DNA of 64,000 bases from Caballeronia sp. dw_19 (GTDB lineage Bacteria; Pseudomonadota; Gammaproteobacteria; Burkholderiales; Burkholderiaceae). This document shows positions 26,817-35,500 of the stretch, piece by piece. The translations under genes and the position numbers were made by a program. Positions within the stretch are counted from its first letter, which is position 1; each line of letters starts with the position of its first letter. Below the pieces are notes generated by a model. That model ran no database searches. It was not told where the DNA came from and saw only the letters and a list, made by a program, of their open reading frames with translations. The stretch is from assembly GCF_018449515.1 (NCBI RefSeq), contig NZ_JAAVUQ010000034.1, forward strand, positions 20,180 to 84,179, in the 5' to 3' direction.

Positions 26817-28115
26817 TCAGTCGAGCGGCGCCGAGCGCAGGTTGCTGACTTGTTGCGGCGACACCGGCGTGCCGTGGTTGCCCCATGACATACGAATGTA
26901 CGTCACCACTGCAGCCACTTCCGTATCCGACAGCGATTGAGCGAACGGCGGCATGCCATACGGATGCGGATTGCCTTCCGTGCTGGGCGGATAACCGCCA
27001 TTGAGCACCATGCGGATCGGGTTCACGGCCGACTGCATCTGGATGGACTGGTTCGTGGCAAGCGGCGGGTAGGCCGGCGGTTTGCCGAGACCATTTTCCG
27101 CGTGGCACTTCGCGCAGTTTTCCGTGTAGATCTTCTTGCCCTGCTGCAGTAATTCCGAACCGAACTGCGCCGATGTTTCGAACTGCATCGTTTCCGGCGC
27201 TTCGCCCTTTTGCGGGATCGACTTCAGGAACGTCGACATGGCGTTGATGTCCGCGTCCGTCATGTACTGCAAGCTGTTGTGGACCACTTCAGCCATCGGG
27301 CCGAATACCGCGCCGCGTTGCGATACGCCGGTCTTCAGCAGGTCGTTGATGTCCTTGATGTCCCAGTCGCCGAGGCCCGCTTCCTTATTCGACGTCAACG
27401 ACGGCGCATACCAGTTCTGCAACGGGATCAGACCGCCGCCGAACGCTGCCGAGCTGACCGGGCCGCCCAGCGGGTTGATCGATGTATGGCACATGCTGCA
27501 ATGGCCAAGCCCTTCGATCAGGTAAGCGCCGCGGTTCCACTCAACCGACTTGGTGGGGTCCGGCTTGAATTCGCCTTCACTGAAGAACAGCACGCGCCAG
27601 CCAATCAGCATGTTGCGCTGGTTGAACGGGAAGCGCAGTTCGTGCGGGCGGCTGGCTACATTGACCGGAGGCACGGAGCGCATGTACGCAAACATGGCGT
27701 CCGAGTCGGCGCGCGTGACCTTGGTATAAGCCGTGAACGGCATGGCCGGGTACAGCAGGCTGCCGTCTTTTGAGCGACCGAGATGGATCGACCGATAGAA
27801 ATCTTCCGATGTCCACTTGCCAATGCCGTACTGGTCGTCCGGCGTGATGTTCGGCGTGTAGAGCGTGCCGAACGGCGTGAGCATGGGCAGGCCGCCGGCA
27901 AACGTCTTGCCGCCGCGAACCGTGTGGCAGGCAATACAGTCGCCAGCACGCGCCAGATACTCACCGCGTTTGATCAACTCGGTCTGGTCGGCGGGCACGG
28001 CGGCAACGGCGCCGCCCGAATGGAAGGTGTCGCCACCTGACCAGAGTGCTGCGGCGGCTGCGGCGGCTGTAATCACAACAACAGCCGAAAGTGCGAACAG
28101 GGACTTGCGTTTCAT
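26817..28115 (-). CDS. Tri-heme membrane-anchored cytochrome c, alcohol dehydrogenase subunit-like
   Basis: 432 aa with an N-terminal signal/anchor (SLFALSAVVVITAAAAAAALW) and three CxxCH heme sites: CIACH, CSMCH and CAKCH, spaced like the cytochrome subunit of membrane-bound alcohol/gluconate/sorbitol dehydrogenases that pass electrons to ubiquinone or an oxidase. No flavo- or quinoprotein dehydrogenase gene is adjacent. It is the second gene of a pair, 21 nt after a di-heme cytochrome, so it may accept electrons from a protein encoded elsewhere. Confidence 0.88.
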   Translation of the reverse strand: MKRKSLFALSAVVVITAAAAAAALWSGGDTFHSGGAVAAVPADQTELIKRGEYLARAGDCIACHTVRGGKTFAGGLPMLTPFGTLYTPNITPDDQYGIGKWTSEDFYRSIHLGRSKDGSLLYPAMPFTAYTKVTRADSDAMFAYMRSVPPVNVASRPHELRFPFNQRNMLIGWRVLFFSEGEFKPDPTKSVEWNRGAYLIEGLGHCSMCHTSINPLGGPVSSAAFGGGLIPLQNWYAPSLTSNKEAGLGDWDIKDINDLLKTGVSQRGAVFGPMAEVVHNSLQYMTDADINAMSTFLKSIPQKGEAPETMQFETSAQFGSELLQQGKKIYTENCAKCHAENGLGKPPAYPPLATNQSIQMQSAVNPIRMVLNGGYPPSTEGNPHPYGMPPFAQSLSDTEVAAVVTYIRMSWGNHGTPVSPQQVSNLRSAPLD

Positions 28116-28136
28116 ATTCTTCTCGCTCCTCGCGCC

Positions 28137-28898
28137 TTATTGCGGTTCGCTGCCGCAGGCGAGCGGCGTTTTGCGCGAGCCTGCGGGCGCGGGTACCGGA
28201 TTAGCCGGTGCGGTTTGCGTGGAGAGCCAGGCGGCGACAGCGGTCACGTCGTCGTCGGTCAGGCGGGTGGCAATCTGTTGCATGCAGTCAGGTGCTATTG
28301 CGTGGCGCGAGCCCGCACGCCAGGCGCCAAGCTGCGCGCTGATGTAGTCCGAGTGCAATCCCACGAGACCCGGAATGGCCGGTTGCATACCCGTCAGGTT
28401 CGCGCCGTGGCATGCCGCGCAGGCCGGAATACCGCGCCCTGCGTCGCCGTTCAGCACGATCTGCTGGCCCTTTGACAACGTGGACGCCGACACAGTCGGC
28501 TTGGCCGGCTGCGGATACGGCGGGCGTTGTTCCGAGAAATACGTGGCGATCTGATGAAGGTAGTCGTCCGAGAGATACGTGACGAGGTAGTTCATGGGCG
28601 GATACTTCCGGCGGCCTTCGCGGAAGTTCTGCAACTGGTTGTACAGGTAGTCTGCCGGCTTGCCGGCAAGACGTGGGAAATAGTCGTTGTCCGTGCCTTC
28701 GCCGTGGACGCCGTGACATGCCGTGCAACCCTGTACACGCGCTGCCATGGTGTCCGGCGCCATTGGCTGGGCGGCGGCTTGAGCGGGCGCCGGGGTTTCT
28801 GCTGCGCCGGCGATGCAGGAGGCGCCGATCAGCGCCAGAGCCATTAGCGGGGCGAGCAACGGACGAAAGATGCGTCTTGAAGACACGCGACACTCCAT
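28137..28898 (-). CDS. Di-heme cytochrome c (c4-like)
   Basis: 253 aa exported protein. Signal peptide FRPLLAPLMALALIGASCIAGA; two CxxCH sites, CTACH and CAACH, each in a c4-like domain (GVHGEGTDNDYFPRLAGKPADYL; GANLTGMQPAIPGLVGLHSDYI). The frame is open upstream, but the ATG at 28898 places the signal peptide correctly. It leads the two-gene operon with the tri-heme protein; together they would form a five-heme periplasmic relay. Confidence 0.86.
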   Translation of the reverse strand: MECRVSSRRIFRPLLAPLMALALIGASCIAGAAETPAPAQAAAQPMAPDTMAARVQGCTACHGVHGEGTDNDYFPRLAGKPADYLYNQLQNFREGRRKYPPMNYLVTYLSDDYLHQIATYFSEQRPPYPQPAKPTVSASTLSKGQQIVLNGDAGRGIPACAACHGANLTGMQPAIPGLVGLHSDYISAQLGAWRAGSRHAIAPDCMQQIATRLTDDDVTAVAAWLSTQTAPANPVPAPAGSRKTPLACGSEPQ

Positions 28899-29336
28899 GA
28901 ATTTCGAGGACCTGCCGAGCTTCGTTCGGCCCGGTGCGAATATGTGGTGAACCATTGCCACATTGGCTCTGCGAGCCCGTGATGCGACGCGGCATTCTAT
29001 CATCGTTGCCTGATGGTGACTATTTGAGCATTGCCCTGTTGCGCCTCGCTTTCAACGTGTACGCGACAATTTGCCGCGCGACCGATCGACAGGGGTTTTT
29101 GACTATGCGTGACAGTTAACAGTTGACGGTGTTTGACAAAGCATCGATGGGTTTTCCGAGGCTCGGCGGCGGTTTTGTGTGCCTCGGGTGTCCTTGCGCA
29201 TGGGTGCATTCCATGTGGCCGTTCCGCTAGACTCGCGTTCCCGGTGGTTTGTTTAGTTTCCTCCTCGACCCTTCATCGAACCTTCAATGCATTCCTTGTT
29301 TACTTTCAGGCTGAATTTCTTCGTCAAGGCGCGGTC
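28899..29336. other. Divergent intergenic region, cytochrome operon / copD-like gene
   Basis: 438 nt. Open frames reach into it from the copD-like gene but show no ribosome-binding site or family-like residues. TGACAGTTAACAGTTGAC at ~29109-29126 contains repeated CAGTT. No further structure recognised. Confidence 0.45.
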
Positions 29337-30272
29337 ATGAGTGACGATCCGCTGTGGTTCGCTCAAGTCATCGTTGCCGCGATTGCCGATATTGCGTTTG
29401 CCTGCGCGCTCGGCGGGGCGTTCCTGAGCGTGTGGTTATCGAAGGAAAACGCGGCTGCCCCTGTTTCGCCCGCGCGTCTCGGCTGGGTGAGGGCGCGGCG
29501 GCTGAGCACGGGCGGCGCGGTCGTGCTCGCGGTGGCGGATCTTGTGCTGGTGTGGATGCAGGCGGCATCGATGAGCGGTGCGCCTCTCTTTCAAGCCTTC
29601 GATGCAGTCGTCACCGTTGTGACCGGCACGCATGCCGGCACGGGCTGGGCGATTGCGTTCGCCGGCAGCGTGCTGCTGATCCTGGCTACTGCGTTGGGTA
29701 ATCCGAAGGGCGGACCGCGGATCGGGTTGTTCGCCATCGGCGCTCTGGTGGCAGCGGCGGGTAAGGCGTCGGTGGGACATGCCGCCGATGCCGGCGCGTT
29801 TTCGCTTGCCGAAGGCGTGCAGACGGTTCATCTGCTGGCAACGGCCGTGTGGGGCGGGTTGGTCATCGTGTGCGCGTGGCGGGTGTTGCCGGCGCTGGGG
29901 ACGTCGCTGGCGCGGGCGTCCTTGATTCGTATTTCCGGGAAGGTTTCTACGGCGGCGGTGGTTGCCGTATCGCTCGTGATTCTCACCGGGATTTACAACG
30001 CTTGGCGCGGGTTGGGAGGATCGGCTGTGGCGCTCGAAACGAGCGGATGGGGCCATGCGCTGGTTGTGAAGGGCGTGCTGATTGCCACCGCGTTACTACT
30101 CGGCGCGATGAACCGATGGTCCGTCATGCCGCGATTGCAGCGCACTGCATCGACAGTCGATGCGCACACGTTCACCGGCGTGATGCGGATGGAAGCGTTG
30201 CTGATTGTTGCTGTGTTCGTCGCGGCCGCCGTGCTGTCGCACAGCGTGCCGGGTTTTTCTGCGATGGGTTAA
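29337..30272 (+). CDS. CopD-family membrane protein
   Basis: 311 aa with about eight TM helices and a C-terminal CopD domain. Conserved-type features include the His in GKASVGHAAD, HLLATAVWGG and the GHALVVKGVLIATALLLGAMNRW helix. Related proteins act in copper import across the inner membrane. No copC or other copper gene is next to it, so the copper role is by family only. ATG 29337 (AAGG upstream) preferred over in-frame upstream start codons. Confidence 0.82.
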   Translation: MSDDPLWFAQVIVAAIADIAFACALGGAFLSVWLSKENAAAPVSPARLGWVRARRLSTGGAVVLAVADLVLVWMQAASMSGAPLFQAFDAVVTVVTGTHAGTGWAIAFAGSVLLILATALGNPKGGPRIGLFAIGALVAAAGKASVGHAADAGAFSLAEGVQTVHLLATAVWGGLVIVCAWRVLPALGTSLARASLIRISGKVSTAAVVAVSLVILTGIYNAWRGLGGSAVALETSGWGHALVVKGVLIATALLLGAMNRWSVMPRLQRTASTVDAHTFTGVMRMEALLIVAVFVAAAVLSHSVPGFSAMG

Positions 30273-30313
30273 TCGTCGGGGGCTACATGCGCTAAGTTAC
30301 CGGATGCCGATAC

Positions 30314-30616
30314 TTACTCGTAGCCCAGTTTGTGACTCACGATCGGTGCGCAGAACAGCGCCAGCGCGCAGCCGATCGCTTTGCCCTGAAGTTCGACGAA
30401 AGCGCGGTGCGACATGGGCCACGAGATCACCACATCGATGAGTTGCGGCAAGCAAAACAGCACCGCCGCGCCGACAAAACAGCGCGTCACCGTCGACATG
30501 CGCCAGCCGTGATGGGCGCCCATCACGGCACCAATCACGCGCAGCACGCCGAACAGCACCAGCGCGCCGACGGCCATCTGCGTGCGGACGAATTCATCTG
30601 GAAGGGTGTAATACAT
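30314..30616 (-). CDS. Small membrane protein (100 aa), unknown
   Basis: Starts MYYTLPDEFVRTQMAVGALVLFGVLRVIGAVMGAHHGWRMS and contains three hydrophobic segments. The frame is open upstream but the ATG at 30616 is the first that makes a compact protein. No family recognised. Convergent with the CopD-like gene with a 41-nt gap. Confidence 0.6.
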   Translation of the reverse strand: MYYTLPDEFVRTQMAVGALVLFGVLRVIGAVMGAHHGWRMSTVTRCFVGAAVLFCLPQLIDVVISWPMSHRAFVELQGKAIGCALALFCAPIVSHKLGYE

Positions 30617-30906
30617 GCTGGACTCTCTAGCTTGATCGTCGCGCTCTTCCCGGGCGCTGGGTCGAAACAAACACACGTACGCCAGATAACGCAAGACGCG
30701 GGCCAGGCGTCGTCACCGCATGCAAACCCTTTCGGCACAAGGGTTTCGTGTACCGAAAGGAAGCCGTTTCCAGTGCTGTAACCCGTTGGCTTATGCGATC
30801 TTGCCAGCAAGTTACGTAACGCCATCGAGACGGAATTCCTGTCTCAATAACGCCATTCTACGATGCCCGCCGCTTCTGCATAGTGCGGTGCATCGCAATT
30901 CTTACA

Positions 30907-32055
30907 TCACCACTCTGCAACGCTGCCATCCGCGTGACGCCACACCGGATTGCGCCAGCGATGCCCAACCTTGGCCATCTCGCGCACCTTCTCCTCGTTC
31001 ACCTCGATGCCCAAGCCCGGCCCTTGCGGAATCATCACCATGCCGTCTTCATATTTGAAGACTTCGGGGTTCTTGATGTAATCGAGCAGGTCGTTGCCCT
31101 TGTTGTAGTGAATCCCGAGGCTTTGCTCCTGGATGAAGGCGTTGTAGCTGACCGCATCGATTTGAAGGCAGGTCGCCAACGCAATGGGCCCAAGCGGACA
31201 ATGGAGGGCGAGGGCGACGTCGTAGGCTTCGGCCATCGATGCAATCTTGCGGCATTCCGTAATCCCGCCCGCGTGCGACGCGTCCGGCTGGATGATGTCC
31301 ACGTAACCGCCGGCCAGGATGTGCTTAAAGTCCCAGCGCGAGTACAAACGCTCGCCGAGCGCGATCGGTGTGCTCGTCTGGTTCACGATGTCGCGTAACG
31401 CCTCAACGTTCTCCGACAACACCGGCTCTTCGATAAACAGCAGCTTGAACGGATCGAGTTCCTTCGCGAGGACCTTCGCCATCGGCTTGTGCACGCGGCC
31501 GTGGAAGTCCACGCCGATGCCAATATTCGGTCCCACCGCCTCACGCACCGCCGCTACGTTATTGATGACGGCCTGGACCTTGTCGAAGGTATCGATGATC
31601 TGAAGTTCTTCCGAACCGTTCATCTTCACCGCCTTGAAACCGCGGTCCACGACGGCGCGTGCGTTGCTCGCGACATCGCTGGGGCGGTCGCCGCCGATCC
31701 ACGAATACACCTTGATCCGGTCGCGGACCTGGCCGCCGAGCAGAGCGTGAATGGGCACGCCGTGATGCTTGCCCTTGATGTCCCACAGCGCCTGGTCGAC
31801 GCCCGCAATCGCGCTCATGCCGATCGGCCCGCCGCGATAAAACCCCGCGCGATACATGACCTGCCAGTGGTCTTCGATCAGCAACGGGTCCTTGCCGATC
31901 AGGTAGTCCGACAGCTCATCGACCGCTGCCGCGACCGTATGCGCGCGGCCTTCCACCACCGGTTCGCCCCAGCCGACGATGCCTTCATCGGTCGTGATCT
32001 TCAGGAAACACCAGCGCGGCGGAACGATAAAAGTCTCGAGTTTGGTGATTTTCAT
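30907..32055 (-). CDS. dgoD: D-galactonate dehydratase
   Basis: Mandelate-racemase subgroup enolase-superfamily enzyme converting D-galactonate to 2-keto-3-deoxygalactonate. Metal ligands appear in GVDFHGR, LFIEEPV and LGERLYSRW, and the catalytic His in the ALHCPLGPIA block. From MKITKLETFIVPPRW it is 382 aa, the same length as the E. coli enzyme. The 51 extra codons upstream are not family-like. Divergent from a GntR regulator. The DgoK/DgoA enzymes of the pathway are not in the window. Confidence 0.95.
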   Translation of the reverse strand: MKITKLETFIVPPRWCFLKITTDEGIVGWGEPVVEGRAHTVAAAVDELSDYLIGKDPLLIEDHWQVMYRAGFYRGGPIGMSAIAGVDQALWDIKGKHHGVPIHALLGGQVRDRIKVYSWIGGDRPSDVASNARAVVDRGFKAVKMNGSEELQIIDTFDKVQAVINNVAAVREAVGPNIGIGVDFHGRVHKPMAKVLAKELDPFKLLFIEEPVLSENVEALRDIVNQTSTPIALGERLYSRWDFKHILAGGYVDIIQPDASHAGGITECRKIASMAEAYDVALALHCPLGPIALATCLQIDAVSYNAFIQEQSLGIHYNKGNDLLDYIKNPEVFKYEDGMVMIPQGPGLGIEVNEEKVREMAKVGHRWRNPVWRHADGSVAEW

Positions 32056-32133
32056 GCTGGCGTCTCCTGATTTTTCCGGTAAGTGAGGAACGAGGGTTTC
32101 TATGCTATCAAAAAACCGTTTGATGTGTATATT

Positions 32134-32145
32134 AATAGTACTATT
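32134..32145. promoter_or_regulatory. Palindromic operator candidate between dgoD and dgoR
   Basis: AATAGTACTATT is a perfect 12-bp palindrome containing the GT-AC core typical of FadR-subfamily GntR sites. It sits 79 nt upstream of dgoD and 66 nt upstream of the regulator, in AT-rich DNA (TATATTAATAGTACTATTCG). DgoR binding is inferred from location. Confidence 0.6.
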
Positions 32146-32210
32146 CGATGGAAACCCTTGCCGGGGAAGGGTCCGTATAATCGCGTGGTTTTGATTGCCT
32201 GGCGTCAACT

Positions 32211-32906
32211 TTGGGAAAGGGGAAGGATATCCAGCACGATCTGCACGGACGCGTGGCGTATGAGCTTGGCACCGAGATTCTGCGCGGCGATTTCCCGCCG
32301 GCGTCCACGTTGCCGCGTGAAGCCGAACTGATGGAGCGTTTTGGCGTCAGCCGGACGGTGCTGCGCGAGGCGCTGCGCACGTTGACATCGAAGGGATTGA
32401 TTGAATCGCGGCCGAAGATTGGAACGAGAGTGCGGCCTCGGCAGGCGTGGAATCTTCTCGATGCCGACGTTTTGGAATGGTATTCGCGGGTTGCGAAGCC
32501 GTTGCAGTTCGCGATCAAGCTGCAGGAAATGCGCGAGATGATCGAGCCTTATGCCGCTGCATTGGCCGCCGTAAATCACGATGACGCGGCGTTATCACGT
32601 TTAAGCCAAGCACATCAAGCGATGCTGGATGCGCGCAATGTCGATGAATGGGTTCGCGCCGATTTGCGGTTTCATCTGAGCGTGTTGAACGCGTGCAGCA
32701 ATGAATTGCTGGTGCCGCTCGGGACGTTGATCGAGCGCACGCTTGAGGCGCAGTTGCGGTTGAACGCGCGGCGGGCGGAGGTGTTTAACGCATCGATGGC
32801 GGAACATACGGCCGTTTTCGATGCCATCGTCGCGCGGAATTCGGCGGCGGCGCGTGACGCGATGGGCGGTTTGCTCGGCGTGACGCGGGCGCGAATTGAG
32901 GGGTAG
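32211..32906 (+). CDS. dgoR: GntR/FadR-family regulator, probable galactonate repressor
   Basis: 231 aa. N-terminal winged helix (VAYELGTEILRGDFPPASTLPREAELMERFGVSRTVLREALRTLTSKGLIESRPKIGTRV) and a C-terminal FCD ligand-binding domain with the metal-site residues D/H in RADLRFHLSVL and EHTAVFDAI. The only supported start is a TTG at 32211 (MGKGKDIQHDL); an in-frame stop lies at 32178. A TATAAT at 32176-32181 may be its -10 element. Divergent dgoD makes it the likely galactonate-responsive repressor. Confidence 0.88.
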   Translation: MGKGKDIQHDLHGRVAYELGTEILRGDFPPASTLPREAELMERFGVSRTVLREALRTLTSKGLIESRPKIGTRVRPRQAWNLLDADVLEWYSRVAKPLQFAIKLQEMREMIEPYAAALAAVNHDDAALSRLSQAHQAMLDARNVDEWVRADLRFHLSVLNACSNELLVPLGTLIERTLEAQLRLNARRAEVFNASMAEHTAVFDAIVARNSAAARDAMGGLLGVTRARIEG

Positions 32907-33058
32907 CGCGGAGATAAACGACGTTCGGCGCACTCGGCGATATTTTCATTTTCGGGATAAAGTTGCGGGTCCGAGCGCTGTTTTGGCATGGTTTTAGCCG
33001 ACGTTTTTAGGTGGTCTATCCGACACGCGGCGCTCCGCACCGTCCCGAAGGAGCCCGA

Positions 33059-34123
33059 ATGCCGTACGTCCCGATCTCCGTTGTGTCGTCGTGGGGCGCG
33101 TGGGCCGTGTTCGTCAGCGTGCTCGCCACCCAGCTCGGCGTTCCCATTCCCGCTGCACCCATGCTGGTGCTGGCCGGCACTTTAGTCGCGGCCGGGCTGG
33201 CTTCGTTCTGGCATATGTTGGCGGCCGCGGTCATCGCGGTGATCATCGCCGATTCGCTTTGGTTCGCGGCCGGGCGGTTGTATGGCCGGCGGTTTCTGAA
33301 CTCGCTCGTGCGGTTTTCGCTTTCCCTCGATACCACTTTGCGTACCGCCCGGAGTTGGTTCGAGCGATTCGGCGTGCCTTTGCTGGCGCTTTCTAAATTC
33401 GTTCCGGGATTGGGATTGGTGTCGTCGCCATTGCTCGGGACGACGCAGATCGATGTGCGGGTTTTCGTGTTCTGGGATCTGGTGGGCGCGGCGCTCTGGG
33501 CTTCGGCGTGGATGCTCGGCGGCGCGATCTTGAAGGCCGAAGTCGCGCACCTGCTGGCGTTCGTGAGGACGTATGGGCTCACCGCGCTCGATGTGCTCGC
33601 GATGGCCGCAGGCGCGTTTTTGGCGTACCGGTGGGTGCGCCGCATGCAGTTTCGTCGATGGCTCGCGAAGTATCGGATATCGCCCGAACAACTCGATGAA
33701 ATGATGCGGTCGGATGCGCCGCCCGTTATTTTCGATGCCCGGCCGGAAGAGGTGAGGAGGAAGGAGGCGCATCGGATCAAAGGCGCGATTCCGCTGGATT
33801 TGGAATCGACAGGGAAAATCGATCCGATGTTTCGGGAGCACGAGGTCGTGGTGTATTGCGTGTGTCCGAATGAAGCGACGGCCAAGCAGATCGCGCGGCA
33901 GTTGAGGGCGAAGGGGTTTCGGAACGTGCGGCCGCTGAAGGGCGGGTTGGACGCGTGGGAGAAGAAGGGGTTTCCGGTGGAGGCTATTCCTTTTGATTCT
34001 TTTGGGACGGCTGCGGGGGCGTTGGATTCGGCGTCTTCTTCTTCGGCTTCTTCTTCGCTCGATGATGACGATGATCGGAGCCTGGGCGATATGGTGACCG
34101 TTCGGGCTACGGCGCCGGAGTGA
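33059..34123 (+). CDS. DedA-family membrane protein fused to a rhodanese domain
   Basis: 354 aa from an ATG with AAGGAG six bases upstream. Residues ~1-200 are a DedA/VTT membrane domain (EXXEFG-less variant, VPGLGLVSSPLLGTTQIDVRVF helix). Residues ~225-325 are a rhodanese domain (PPVIFDARPEEVRRKEAHRIKGAIPLDLE ... VVVYCVCPNEATAKQIARQLRAKGFRNVRPLKGG) with the active-site loop Cys in YCVCPNE. The C-terminus is a Ser-rich acidic tail. The fusion implies the sulfurtransferase or sensing domain acts at the membrane. Confidence 0.86.
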   Translation: MPYVPISVVSSWGAWAVFVSVLATQLGVPIPAAPMLVLAGTLVAAGLASFWHMLAAAVIAVIIADSLWFAAGRLYGRRFLNSLVRFSLSLDTTLRTARSWFERFGVPLLALSKFVPGLGLVSSPLLGTTQIDVRVFVFWDLVGAALWASAWMLGGAILKAEVAHLLAFVRTYGLTALDVLAMAAGAFLAYRWVRRMQFRRWLAKYRISPEQLDEMMRSDAPPVIFDARPEEVRRKEAHRIKGAIPLDLESTGKIDPMFREHEVVVYCVCPNEATAKQIARQLRAKGFRNVRPLKGGLDAWEKKGFPVEAIPFDSFGTAAGALDSASSSSASSSLDDDDDRSLGDMVTVRATAPE

Positions 34124-34184
34124 GGTTTTTTGTTTGGGATTTAGTTGTTCTTCGAGTTGTTCTCGTTAATCGGAGTTGCATCGG

Positions 34185-35075
34185 ATGAAGCTGTTGGATG
34201 GGGTGGATTCCTCGCAACTTTTTGGCCTGCCTGCGCCGGATATCGCCACGCTTGATGATGGTTTGCAAGTTCCCTTTGTACAGACTGGGCATGAGCATCA
34301 TGAGGTGATGCTGTTCGTGCATGGGTCGCTTTGTGACTTTCGATACTGGAAGCCGCAGTTAGGGCCGCTTGCTAAGCAGTATCGATGTGTCGCGCCTAGT
34401 CTTTCGCATTATTGGCCTTCGGGGGTGTTGGGGTTTGGTGCGATGGCCGGTGGGTCAAGGCAGTTTAGCTGGGACGCGCATGTTGATGAGTTGGGGCGGT
34501 TTATCGAGCGGTTGGGCGTTGGGGCTGTGAATGTTGTCGGGCACTCACGGGGTGGGTGTGTTGCGTTTCATCTCGCCGTGAGATATCCGGAGTTGGTGAA
34601 GTCGTTGGTGCTTGCTGATCCGGGTGGGGCGGTGGCTAGGCCCGGCGATGATGGGAGAGCGCGGTCGGTCTTGCCTGCGCCGATTAATGCGCTAAGGGCT
34701 AAGGCGGCGGAGTTGATTGGTAGCGGGGAAGTTGATGCGGGGTTGGAGCTTTTTGTCGATTCGGTGAGCCGGCCAGGGTTCTGGGCGAGGAGTCCGAAAG
34801 AGTTCAAGGCGATGGCGATGGATAACGCGAACACGTTGGCGTTGCAGTTTAGAGATCCGTTGCCTGCCTACGATGCGCAGGCTGCAGCGAGGGTGCAATG
34901 CCCGACGCTGCTGATTGATGGTGGGAATAGTCCGCGGATGTTTCGGGATGCGGTGGGGGCGCTGGAAGAGTGGATTGAAGGGGCGCAGAGAGTGACGATT
35001 GAAGGCGCGTCGCATGGAATGAATGTTACGCATGCGGGGGTGTTTAATCGGGCGGCAGCCTTTTCAAAAGTTTGA
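34185..35075 (+). CDS. Alpha/beta hydrolase
   Basis: 296 aa alpha/beta-hydrolase fold enzyme. Oxyanion region HGSLCDFRYW, nucleophile elbow GHSRGG (Ser), acid near LLIDGGNSPRMF, and catalytic His in GASHGMN are visible. Substrate unknown; resembles esterase/dehalogenase-like members. ATG 34185 follows a GGAG nine bases away; a TTG at 34176 is possible. Codon usage looks slightly looser than the upstream genes, close to the island boundary. Confidence 0.8.
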   Translation: MKLLDGVDSSQLFGLPAPDIATLDDGLQVPFVQTGHEHHEVMLFVHGSLCDFRYWKPQLGPLAKQYRCVAPSLSHYWPSGVLGFGAMAGGSRQFSWDAHVDELGRFIERLGVGAVNVVGHSRGGCVAFHLAVRYPELVKSLVLADPGGAVARPGDDGRARSVLPAPINALRAKAAELIGSGEVDAGLELFVDSVSRPGFWARSPKEFKAMAMDNANTLALQFRDPLPAYDAQAAARVQCPTLLIDGGNSPRMFRDAVGALEEWIEGAQRVTIEGASHGMNVTHAGVFNRAAAFSKV

Positions 35076-35197
35076 TTTATGGCTCTACATCTGCCTTGTT
35101 TGCTCGCACGGCGATTGTTGTGGTTCACGGGACCGGACAGAGGTGCGAGATGGGTCACCGCGCCCCTGAGGCGTTCAACCGCATATCTCAGAATGAT

Positions 35198-35222
35198 ACT
35201 CATAGTCCGTGGACTTATGTTC
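35198..35222 (+). promoter_or_regulatory. C-box operator of the restriction-modification controller
   Basis: Reads ACT-CAT-AGT, CCGTG, then GACT-TAT-GTTC. This matches the known C-box plan of two dyad sites, ACT-N3-AGT each, around a central GTG. It lies 46 nt upstream of the C-gene start codon. A TAAAGA hexamer at 35232-35237 could be the -10 element. Family knowledge predicts activation at the left site and repression at the right. Confidence 0.75.
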
Positions 35223-35268
35223 ATCATGAGATAAAGATTACAACTCATCTTCGCAGAAACTACATATC

Positions 35269-35499
35269 TTGAGTATTGATAATCAGCTAATCAAAGAATT
35301 CGGCGCGCAGATTCGATACCTGCGTACGGCCGCCGGGTTGTCCCAAGAAGAGTTCGCAGACACTTGCGGACTCGATCGCACTTATATCGGCGGTATAGAA
35401 AGGGGAGAACGGAATCCCAGTTTGAAAAATATTCTCCGAATCGCAGATGCACTTAATGTTCCAGTACGATCTCTTTTTGAATGCGAGTTAAAAAAATAA
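35269..35499 (+). CDS. Restriction-modification controller (C) protein, XRE HTH
   Basis: 76 aa with a single helix-turn-helix filling most of the chain (IRYLRTAAGLSQEEFADTCGLDRTYIGGIERGERNPSLKNILRIADAL), the size and pattern of C proteins that time endonuclease expression. The start codon is TTG with no ribosome-binding site, as often found for leaderless C-gene mRNAs. One nucleotide separates its stop from the endonuclease ATG. The C-box lies 46 nt upstream. AT-rich composition shared with the next two genes. Confidence 0.9.
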   Translation: MSIDNQLIKEFGAQIRYLRTAAGLSQEEFADTCGLDRTYIGGIERGERNPSLKNILRIADALNVPVRSLFECELKK

Positions 35500-35500
35500 T

